Source: JOPF133 sp052144935
GTDB lineage: Bacteria; Acidobacteriota; Terriglobia; Bryobacterales; Bryobacteraceae
Length of the DNA stretch: 11,252 nt
Reading direction: 5' to 3'
Assembly (NCBI GenBank): GCA_052144935.1
Contig: JBKQPR010000327.1
Span: forward strand, 1 to 11,252
Part shown: positions 1 through 5,493 of the stretch, in pieces
Layout: each line of letters opens with the position of its first letter
Numbering within the stretch: the stretch's first letter is position 1
Notes under the pieces: model-generated
Database searches by the model: none
The model's input: only the letters and a program-made list of their open reading frames with translations
What the model was told of the DNA's origin: nothing
Program-made: the position numbers and the translations under genes

Positions 1-60
1 TGGCGGAAAAGAACTCTGGGGGCAGGAGGTGAAGCAGCGAAAACTAAACTGACTTACTCA

Positions 61-113
61 CACACGAGGGGCATCAGCCGAGCGGGGCCAGCGCTCGGAA
101 GGGTGATCGTGTG
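61..113. repeat. Nested inverted repeat (two-stem fold)
   Basis: The outer arms CACACGA (61-67) and TCGTGTG (107-113) are perfect reverse complements. Inside them, CCGAGC (78-83) and GCTCGG (93-98) form a second perfect stem with a 9-nt loop. Together they could fold into a two-stem structure with an internal loop. Each arm is short enough to occur by chance in GC-rich DNA, so a function as a structured RNA or an element end is only a possibility. Confidence 0.35.
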
Positions 114-160
114 CATAATCCAGGTTCAACAGGAGCCTTCAGGAGGAGGTAGTTCATCCT

Positions 161-174
161 GATTCCATGGAATC
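161..174. repeat. Perfect 14-bp palindrome GATTCCATGGAATC
   Basis: GATTCCATGGAATC is its own reverse complement. With one mismatched pair (160/175) the symmetry continues to 157-178. It has no loop, so it suits a site for a dimeric DNA-binding protein better than an RNA hairpin. No promoter or gene start that it could control is visible nearby, so its role is unknown. Confidence 0.4.
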
Positions 175-252
175 GGGAGGTCAGGGACTTGTCTCCGCCG
201 CGTGGCCGCTTATGCCGGCGCTGGTGCTCGTTTCTCAAAGCGGGACATCATT

Positions 253-280
253 CCCGCGGAATCGAAGCCGGTTCCGCGGG
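253..280 (-). terminator. Hairpin 27 bp beyond the TIGR03437 gene, possible terminator
   Basis: The arms CCCGCGGAA (253-261) and TTCCGCGGG (272-280) are perfect 9-bp reverse complements. Two further C-G pairs inside (263-264 with 269-270) lead to an AAGC tetraloop, with one non-canonical pair between them. The hairpin lies just past the stop codon of the minus-strand gene at 308-1123, where a terminator would be expected. No clear U-tract follows on the minus strand, so it may instead stabilise the mRNA 3' end. Confidence 0.45.
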
Positions 281-307
281 CAGTCTTTCGCCGATGGCTG
301 GACCGTG

Positions 308-1123
308 CTAGTTACTCACCGCAATCGTCACCTGATTGGTGGTGGTCATTCCGTTCATCTGAATTTGCAAGGGAACCGCATTACCGGTCGGAGTTCCCGA
401 TGCAATCACTATGTTGATCTGGTACACACCTACAAACTGCGGCTGAAGTCCGGCGAAGAGGACCTGCGCGGCAACTCCGCCTACCAGGACAGTGGGCGGG
501 GTGACGCAGTTATGCACCAGTCCGTCCGTCACGTTGCTGCCGGTGGGGACGGGCGGATTCACGGGGCCCAGGCCAGTGGCCAGAATCACCAGCGAGAGGG
601 GATCGCCGATCTTGGCGGGAACCGTGGCCAGCCCGGGAATCGCGCCGGCCGCGGCGGCGATCAAGCCATTGCTATTGCTGTAGGCGATCGCCTGGCCCAC
701 TCCGCCCTGGGTCGAAAAAATGCCGGGCGCGACAGCCACTTGAACGCTCTGCGGCGCCGATGATGTGCCGGACGCGTTTGTCACCACCACCTGGGCTGGG
801 CCGTTTGGAACCTCCCACGGCACTTGCGCGTTGATCTGATCGAAAGTGGGCGAGTGGAATACGCCGCTCAGGGGCGCGGGGATTCCGTTGAAAGAGACGC
901 TCACGCCGGCGAGCGAGGTCGACAGCGGGATAGAATCGCCAAGCGTGTTGGTGGCAGCCAGGCCGGTCCCGAAGATCGAGACCAGGGATCCCGGCGTCAC
1001 CGGTTGCCCCGCTGCAAAACTCGCGCCGTTCAGCACGCCACCGGGACTCAACACCGGCGTCTGCGCGAAAGCCGGCGCGGAAACCGCGGCCAATAGGATG
1101 AATGCGGAATAGATTAGTTTCAT
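308..1123 (-). CDS. Secreted TIGR03437-family protein, copy A
   Basis: This gene encodes 271 residues of unknown function with the TIGR03437 signature, a domain abundant in Solibacter-like acidobacteria. A Sec signal peptide is clear: Lys near the start, a hydrophobic core and an AFA-Q cleavage site at about residues 20-21. Family hallmarks follow: a GxxNxASF segment and VTPGSLVSIFGTGL near residues 41-55, then DQINAQVPWEVP, GLGPVNPPVPTG and VGVYQINIVI. The protein is probably exported and beta-rich. The ATG start is supported by GAGGAG at 1126-1131, although the 2-nt spacing is tight. It is a tandem paralogue of the gene at 1520-2335: the mature proteins are very similar, most of all in the C-terminal third. 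A stand-alone domain of this length is unusual to me, since I recall it mostly at the end of larger secreted proteins. The family call is firm, the role is not known. Confidence 0.85.
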   Translation of the reverse strand: MKLIYSAFILLAAVSAPAFAQTPVLSPGGVLNGASFAAGQPVTPGSLVSIFGTGLAATNTLGDSIPLSTSLAGVSVSFNGIPAPLSGVFHSPTFDQINAQVPWEVPNGPAQVVVTNASGTSSAPQSVQVAVAPGIFSTQGGVGQAIAYSNSNGLIAAAAGAIPGLATVPAKIGDPLSLVILATGLGPVNPPVPTGSNVTDGLVHNCVTPPTVLVGGVAAQVLFAGLQPQFVGVYQINIVIASGTPTGNAVPLQIQMNGMTTTNQVTIAVSN

Positions 1124-1182
1124 GACTCCTCAATTCAATTGTATGAGTGCGATGGCCCGCCAGCCACAGTTTGGCAGTGAAT

Positions 1183-1480
1183 TTACGGGTGAAACTGAAT
1201 TTACTATCACGTTGCGGTGGCTTCAGTGTTCCTGGCGCCGTTCAGATCCACCGCCAAGGCGGCCTCTCGCTGAGCTTCTTCGGTGCGTCCCGCCAGGGAT
1301 AGCACCTGCACCCGCATCCAATGCGGCTTGAACCAGCGTAGGTGAGCGAGAATGGCCGGCCGCGGACTCGCTTCGGTGTGCGCCGAATCGTTTTGCGCCG
1401 CACCAGAACGAGGCCACGTTGCACCGGGTGTTGGTCGGGTCTTCGTCGAGCGTGGTGGCGTTCGGAGCCGCGCCACAGGA
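1183..1480 (-). pseudogene. Decayed 3' fragment of the TPR ligase gene
   Basis: Read on the minus strand, this stretch matches the last ~95 codons of the intact ligase gene at 2397-4337. Shared segments include AAQNDSAHTEAS, RWFKPHWM, QVLSLAGRTEEA and REAALAV. It has no start of its own and only the C-terminal TPR region. A one-base insertion at about 1400-1410 shifts the frame, so the upstream part (ATTLDEDP, NVASF) is read in another frame. Near the end, the codons matching CTG-CGG-CAG of the parent are TGA-TAG-TAA (1209 down to 1201), and the parental stop position is still TAA at 1183-1185. It is a by-product of the tandem duplication and is not expected to make a functional product. Confidence 0.85.
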
Positions 1481-1519
1481 TCCGCCGCGATGGCTAGCAG
1501 CACAATAACGTCGCCGCGC

Positions 1520-2335
1520 TTAGTTACTCACCGCAATCGTCACCTGGTTAGTGGTCATCGTTCCGTCCGCGTTCTGAATCTGCAACGGAACCGCATTACC
1601 CGCCGGCGTTCCCGACGCGATCACTACGTTGATCTGGTATACACCCACAAGCTGCGGGCTAAGTCCCGCAAAGACCACCTGGGCGGCTACCCCGCCTACC
1701 AGGACCGTCGGCGTGGTGACGCACGGATGCATCAGCCCATCCGTCACGTTGCTGCCGGTGGGGACGGGCGGATTGACGGGACCGAGGCCGGTGGCCATGA
1801 TCGACAAACCGGCAGGGTCGCCGATCTTGGCGGGGTGCGTCAGCCCGGGAATCGCGCCGGGGGAGGCGGCCAGCGCGTTATCGGCGCTGTTGTAGGCGAT
1901 CGCCTGGTACACCGTGCCGAGCTGGACGAAAGCAATGGCGGCCGCGGCCCCCGCCTGCACGGTTTGCGGAACGGAAGATGCGCCGCCTGCGTTCGTCACC
2001 ACTACCTGGGTTGCACCGTTCGGCACCTCCCACGGCACTTGCGCGTTGATCTGGTCGCCCAGCACCGGGTCGTGATAGACGCCGCCCAGTGGCGCGGAGA
2101 TTCCGTTGAAAGCGACGCTTACGCCCGCGAGCGAAGTCGATAGCGGAGCGGATTCGGTCAGCGCATTAGCGGAGGCAAAGCCGGTCCCGAAGATCGTGAC
2201 GAGAGATCCCGGCGTCACTCCTTGCCCCTGTGGAAAGGTGGCGCTGTTCTGCACGCCGGTCACCACCGGCGTCTGGGCGAAAGCCGCCCCCGAACCCGCG
2301 GCCCATACGAGGAATGCGGAATAAAGTAGTCTCAA
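1520..2335 (-). CDS. Secreted TIGR03437-family protein, copy B
   Basis: This is the second member of the TIGR03437 pair. I place the start at TTG (2333-2335), which aligns with the ATG of copy A and gives the same length, 271 residues. AGG at 2343-2345 lies 7 nt upstream as a plausible ribosome binding site. A TTG at 2378 in the same frame would add 15 residues but lies upstream of the region matching copy A's start. The N-terminus is a signal peptide ending AAFA-Q. The same hallmarks follow: VTPGSLVTIFGTGF, DQINAQVPWEVPNG, GLGPVNPPVPTGSNVTDG and VGVYQINVVI. The gene lies 61 bp beyond the ligase stop on the same strand, so it could be co-transcribed with it. It is probably an exported protein of unknown function. 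Copy B sits in the ancestral position, next to the intact ligase gene. Confidence 0.85.
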   Translation of the reverse strand: MRLLYSAFLVWAAGSGAAFAQTPVVTGVQNSATFPQGQGVTPGSLVTIFGTGFASANALTESAPLSTSLAGVSVAFNGISAPLGGVYHDPVLGDQINAQVPWEVPNGATQVVVTNAGGASSVPQTVQAGAAAAIAFVQLGTVYQAIAYNSADNALAASPGAIPGLTHPAKIGDPAGLSIMATGLGPVNPPVPTGSNVTDGLMHPCVTTPTVLVGGVAAQVVFAGLSPQLVGVYQINVVIASGTPAGNAVPLQIQNADGTMTTNQVTIAVSN

Positions 2336-2690
2336 GACTGCACCTAACTCGATTCTACGAGAGCCGTTGCCTGCTACCAACTCGTGGGCCGAGAATTTAC
2401 GGGTGCAACTGAATCTGCCGCAGAGTGGCGGTGACTTCCGGGTTCTTAGCGCCGTTCAGATTCACCGCCAAGGCGGCCTCTCGCCGAGCTTCTTCCGTAC
2501 GCCCCGCCAGGGAGAGCACCTGCGCCAGCATCCAGTGCGGCTTGAACCAGCGCGGGTGAGCGAGAATGGCCGCCCGCAGACTGGCTTCGGTGTGCGCCGA
2601 ATCGTTTTGCGCCGCGTAGAGCGAGGCCACGTTGTACCAGGCGTTGAACGGATCCTCCGCGAGCGTGGTGGCCCGCAAAGACGCGGCGCC
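1520..2690. repeat. Segmental tandem duplication, right copy
   Basis: This block contains the TIGR03437 gene at 1520-2335 and the 3' end of the intact ligase gene from 2397 to about 2690. It is the likely parental copy because the ligase part is complete and in frame. Similarity to the left copy fades near 2690, which corresponds to about 1480 in the left copy. Confidence 0.75.
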
Positions 2691-4337
2691 GGCGTTGGCC
2701 AGCGCCTGCACTCCGGCCACCGGATTGGCCGCCGTCCGCGCATAGTTGGCGAGCGCTCGCGAGTACCACAGGTCGGCCGTCGTGCCGGGCAGACGCCAGC
2801 GCTCGTAGGTCGAGTAAGAGGCTGCCGCTGCGGCCGGATCGCCACGCTCCAGCTCCCGGCGGGCCAACCCCAGCGCGCGGTCGGAAACGGCGAAGCGCGC
2901 GGCGGCGTATATCAGCGCCAGCGCGGCCAGGGCGGCGCATGAGCGCAGCGTGATGGGAAACGCTCGCTCCCCGGCCGGCTGGGATACCGGCGCGACCGCC
3001 AACGCTACGGTCACGAAACACAGCAGGCCGGTGGGCAGCGTAAAGGCGGTGAACTGCTGGCTCACGATTCCGGCCGCCAGCGCTGCGGCTAGCGGCACGC
3101 CAGCCGGGCGGCGCGGGGCTCCCCGCAAAGCAGGCCACAAACCGGCCCATAGCCCCAGGCCGCACAAAGCCAGCAGGATAACGCATCCGGGAATGCCCTG
3201 CGCCACCAGCGCGTCCAGGAACATATTGTGCGGCGATTCATGCGCGAAATCGGGATAGGCACGGGCCAGTTGCTTCGACTCGAACGGCGGAAACGCTCTG
3301 GTGAACACATCGGGCCCATAACCCGCCGCCGGCCGCCCGCCGGCCATCCGCAAACTATCGCGCCACAAGAGCGCGCGGGAGCCGCCCCTGGGATCTTCGG
3401 CGAACCAGCGCACCCGGCTGCGCAGATTCCAGCCGGCGGGTGAGAAATAGAACGCCACGCTCGCCACCACGGCCGCCAGGCCTAGGAGCCATCGAAAAAT
3501 TGGGCGAAGCGCCGGCCTGGCAGACGGACTGACAGACGGATTGACAGACGGGCCCAAAGGGCACCCCGTCTGTCCCACCTCGCTGGCCTGTGGGGCAGGC
3601 GCTTCCGCCTGCCAGCCGCGGCCGTACAGCCACACGGCGACTCCCGCCACCAGGCCCAGCATCGCCGCGCGGGTGCCCGTCAGCAACATCGCCCCGATGG
3701 CGAGCGGAGCGGCGCCCATAGCCGTATACCTCCAGACGCCGCGCTCTTCCAGGCCGGCCAGCGCCAGGCACAGAAATGCCCCCATCAGCAGCCAGGTGGC
3801 GAAGTAACTCACGTATCCCATGGTTCCCGGCGGCCGTACGATGGTCCAGATACCCTCGCCGATGTGATACGCCGCCGCGGGCAGAAATGGGTCGTGGCCA
3901 AAGTACTGGAAGATGCCGTAGATGGCGCCGGCCACGGTGGCGATGGCGGCGCCGCGAAGGATGGTGCGGATACGATCCGGCCGGCCCGCGGCGCACCGGG
4001 CCGTCAGCCAGGCGAAGGCGAATACGGCGATTTGCGCGAGGGCGCCGTACCGCCGCCAACTGGAGCCAAACCAGGAGAGCGCCGGCCATTGCGAACCGGC
4101 CGCGGCAAGGGCCAGCGACACGGCATTCGCCAGCAGCAGGATGCCAAAGGACGTGTAGGCGCGCGATCGGACGATGGGCCCCGAACCGCGTTCCGGCGCC
4201 ACCGCCATCCAGACCAGCCCGGCGGCGGTTCCCACCAGCAGCACAATCAGCTTGGGTGTAATATCGAAGTAAAATAAGTAACCTGGCGTGATAATTAACG
4301 CTGTTAGCGCGACTGCCACGGCCAGTAGAGCCGCCAT
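2397..4337 (-). CDS. O-antigen ligase/polymerase-like membrane protein with C-terminal TPRs
   Basis: The product has 646 residues and belongs to the O-antigen ligase (Wzy_C, PF04932) superfamily, integral membrane proteins that polymerise or transfer surface glycans on the periplasmic side. Many hydrophobic helices fill the first ~480 residues, starting with MAALLAVAVALTALIITPG. The Wzy_C region is at about 320-390: a WRDSLRMAGGRPAAGYGPDVF segment, then HESPHNMFLDALVAQGIPG, where family members carry a functional loop and a conserved HN. The last ~160 residues are soluble and TPR-like (LYAAQNDSAHTEASLRAAILAHP, LAQVLSLAGRTEEARREAALAVNLNG). A Pro/Ser-rich linker at about residues 242-273 is encoded by a REP-like element. 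The ATG at 4335-4337 has no strong ribosome binding site. Ligase versus polymerase cannot be settled from sequence alone. Its 3' end was copied into the pseudogene at 1183-1480. Confidence 0.85.
   Translation of the reverse strand: MAALLAVAVALTALIITPGYLFYFDITPKLIVLLVGTAAGLVWMAVAPERGSGPIVRSRAYTSFGILLLANAVSLALAAAGSQWPALSWFGSSWRRYGALAQIAVFAFAWLTARCAAGRPDRIRTILRGAAIATVAGAIYGIFQYFGHDPFLPAAAYHIGEGIWTIVRPPGTMGYVSYFATWLLMGAFLCLALAGLEERGVWRYTAMGAAPLAIGAMLLTGTRAAMLGLVAGVAVWLYGRGWQAEAPAPQASEVGQTGCPLGPSVNPSVSPSARPALRPIFRWLLGLAAVVASVAFYFSPAGWNLRSRVRWFAEDPRGGSRALLWRDSLRMAGGRPAAGYGPDVFTRAFPPFESKQLARAYPDFAHESPHNMFLDALVAQGIPGCVILLALCGLGLWAGLWPALRGAPRRPAGVPLAAALAAGIVSQQFTAFTLPTGLLCFVTVALAVAPVSQPAGERAFPITLRSCAALAALALIYAAARFAVSDRALGLARRELERGDPAAAAASYSTYERWRLPGTTADLWYSRALANYARTAANPVAGVQALANAGAASLRATTLAEDPFNAWYNVASLYAAQNDSAHTEASLRAAILAHPRWFKPHWMLAQVLSLAGRTEEARREAALAVNLNGAKNPEVTATLRQIQLHP
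3521..3613. repeat. REP-like hairpin cluster inside the ligase reading frame
   Basis: Three 12-bp units start at 3521, 3533 and 3545 (CAGACGGACTGA, CAGACGGATTGA, CAGACGGGCCCA). The last unit opens an inverted repeat: CAGACGGG (3545-3552) pairs with CCCGTCTG (3565-3572), with a smaller CCC-AAA-GGG hairpin in its loop. A second hairpin follows: GGCAGGCG (3594-3601), CTTC loop, CGCCTGCC (3606-3613). This resembles dispersed REP/BIME-type palindromic elements, which normally lie between genes. Here it is in frame and adds a hydrophilic Pro/Ser/Gly-rich linker between two membrane segments. Whether it is dispersed in this genome cannot be seen from one window. Confidence 0.6.
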
Positions 4338-4365
4338 ATCCGCTACACTAACTCAGGAAGGTCAC
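4252..4365 (+). promoter_or_regulatory. AT-rich candidate promoter region of the plus-strand operon
   Basis: The stretch at about 4258-4303 is clearly more AT-rich than its GC-rich surroundings. It contains TTGGGT (4252-4257) and -10-like words such as TAAAAT (4270-4275) and GATAAT (4290-4295), but none combines with a good -35 at ideal spacing. It overlaps the first codons of the divergent ligase gene. The two start codons are only 28 bp apart, so any plus-strand promoter must lie inside that gene. The position is reasonable, the exact elements are uncertain. Confidence 0.25.
4355..4361 (+). promoter_or_regulatory. Ribosome binding site that fixes a GTG start
   Basis: AGGAAGG lies 4 nt before the GTG at 4366. 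It supports that codon as the start of the chain-length gene over an in-frame ATG at 4288, which lies inside the divergent gene and would add a Ser/Ala/Thr-rich extension. A second GTG at 4375 is less well spaced. Confidence 0.55.
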
Positions 4366-5493
4366 GTGGCTGGCGTGTTAGACCCGTTTCTTTACATTAG
4401 TTACCTTGGGCGGCGCTGGAAATTCGTGCTGTTGAGCGCGGCCGTAGCGGTCGCGCTGGCAACATGTGTAACACTGACCTTGCCGCGTGAATATACCGCC
4501 ACCGCGCGCCTGGTAGTGGAACCTCCGGCGGGCGCCGACCCTCGTTCCGCCATGTCGGTGAGTCCCATTTACTTCGAATCGCTGAAAACTTACGAACAGT
4601 TCGCCGCCAGCGACAGCCTCTTCCGGAAAGCCCTCGACCGCTTCCACCTGCGGGCCGATCTCGGCGCCAGGCCGATCGAATCGCTGAAGAAGCAAGTGCT
4701 CAAGGTGGGGATGATCCGCAACACGCGCATCCTGGAGATTTCGGCCACTCTGCCGGATGCCCGCAAGGCCCACGAATTGGCGCAGTTCGTCGCCGAATCC
4801 ACGGTAAATCTGAACCGGGGAGTGGTGGCGGAGGGTGGCGAAGACCTGCTGCGCGGCTTCACCGCCGAGGCGGCCGAGGCCCGCGCCCGCCTGGACGAAG
4901 CCGACGCCGCCTGGGCGCGCCAACTGGCCGTGGAGCCGATTCAGGATCTCCAGGCGGCCATCGAAAGTGCCGCGGACATGCGGGCCAAGATTGAGGAGGA
5001 AGCCATCCACGCCGAGGTGGATCTGGCGGACGCCGCCCAGCGCGAAAAGCAGGCGCCCGAAACGGAGGCCGCACTGGTGCGCGGCGAAACCGCCAATGCC
5101 CGGGCGCGCCTGGAGGAGATGCGGAAGCAACTGGCGGCGCTCGACCGTCAGACCGCCGCGCGTGAGAAGCTGCTGGCGGAGCGTATGGCGCACCGCGACC
5201 GCATCGAGGCGGAGCGCAAAGCTGCGCAGTCGGCCCTGACCTCCGTGGAAAACCGCTTGCGCGAGGCGCGCGGCGATGCCGGCTATCGCGGCGAGCGGCT
5301 CAAAATCGTCGATCCGGGCATCGTGCCGGAGCGGCCTTCCTCGCCCAATCTGCCGCTCAATGTGGCCGTGGCGCTTCTGCTGGGGCTGATATTTCCGGTG
5401 GTGTACCTGACCTTGCAGTGGAACCTGCGGGAACTGCGCGTCAGCCAGCCCCGCGGCATATTCCACGCTCTGGCGAAGGCCCGGGATGACTGA
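4366..5493 (+). CDS. Wzz/GumC-type polysaccharide chain-length protein
   Basis: From the GTG at 4366 the product has 375 residues and the layout of a polysaccharide co-polymerase. A short cytoplasmic N-terminus (DPFLYISYLGRRWKF) leads to a first membrane helix at about 19-38. A periplasmic domain follows with a long Ala/Glu/Arg-rich coiled coil (roughly 150-305, for example EEMRKQLAALDRQ). Then comes the Pro-rich motif DPGIVPERPSSPNLPLN (about 316-332) and a second membrane helix (about 331-350). Such inner-membrane proteins set the length of polymer made by a Wzy polymerase and contact the export machinery. No Walker motifs or Tyr-rich tail are present, so it is not a fused BY-kinase type, and no separate kinase is seen nearby. 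The gene ends inside the next gene with an 8-bp overlap (ATGACTGA), which suggests translational coupling to the following Wzy-like protein. Confidence 0.85.
   Translation: MAGVLDPFLYISYLGRRWKFVLLSAAVAVALATCVTLTLPREYTATARLVVEPPAGADPRSAMSVSPIYFESLKTYEQFAASDSLFRKALDRFHLRADLGARPIESLKKQVLKVGMIRNTRILEISATLPDARKAHELAQFVAESTVNLNRGVVAEGGEDLLRGFTAEAAEARARLDEADAAWARQLAVEPIQDLQAAIESAADMRAKIEEEAIHAEVDLADAAQREKQAPETEAALVRGETANARARLEEMRKQLAALDRQTAAREKLLAERMAHRDRIEAERKAAQSALTSVENRLREARGDAGYRGERLKIVDPGIVPERPSSPNLPLNVAVALLLGLIFPVVYLTLQWNLRELRVSQPRGIFHALAKARDD

Larger units (their letters stand above)
1..307. other. Non-coding left edge with inverted repeats
   Basis: No convincing gene is visible in this stretch. 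The open frames are short, have no good ribosome binding site at a start codon, and their translations match no family I recognise. An AGGAGGAGG tract at 141-149 resembles a Shine-Dalgarno sequence, but no ATG, GTG or TTG lies at a workable distance. The stretch does hold several symmetric elements, listed separately: nested arms at 61-113, a 14-bp palindrome at 161-174 and a strong hairpin at 253-280. It lies downstream of the minus-strand gene that ends at 308, so it may contain that gene's terminator and the end of an unseen neighbour. Confidence 0.5.
308..1480. repeat. Segmental tandem duplication, left copy
   Basis: This block carries the TIGR03437 gene at 308-1123 and the ligase-tail remnant at about 1183-1480. 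It is collinear with the right copy at about 1520-2690, offset by roughly 1.21 kb. Similarity runs through coding DNA, through the spacer between the two elements and into the 3' end of the ligase gene. Many substitutions and small indels show that the duplication is old. The outer edges are estimated by eye. Confidence 0.75.

Noticed and set aside
167..763. Plus-strand open frame starting at ATG 167
   Set aside because: Most of it is antisense to copy A, and the AGGAGGAGG tract upstream is too far away (17 nt or more) to serve this start.
1178..1204. Direct repeat TGAATTTAC at 1178 and 1196
   Set aside because: The parental copy near 2391-2417 lacks the second match, so it arose by drift in the pseudogene region and is not a target-site duplication.
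1352..2143. Plus-strand open frame of 263 codons
   Set aside because: It is antisense to TIGR03437 copy B and part of the pseudogene. The minus-strand reading has a signal peptide and a known family.
4288..4365. Upstream ATG that would lengthen the GumC-like protein by 26 residues
   Set aside because: It lies inside the divergent gene and adds a Ser/Ala/Thr stretch not expected in the family. The GTG at 4366 has AGGAAGG at a workable distance.
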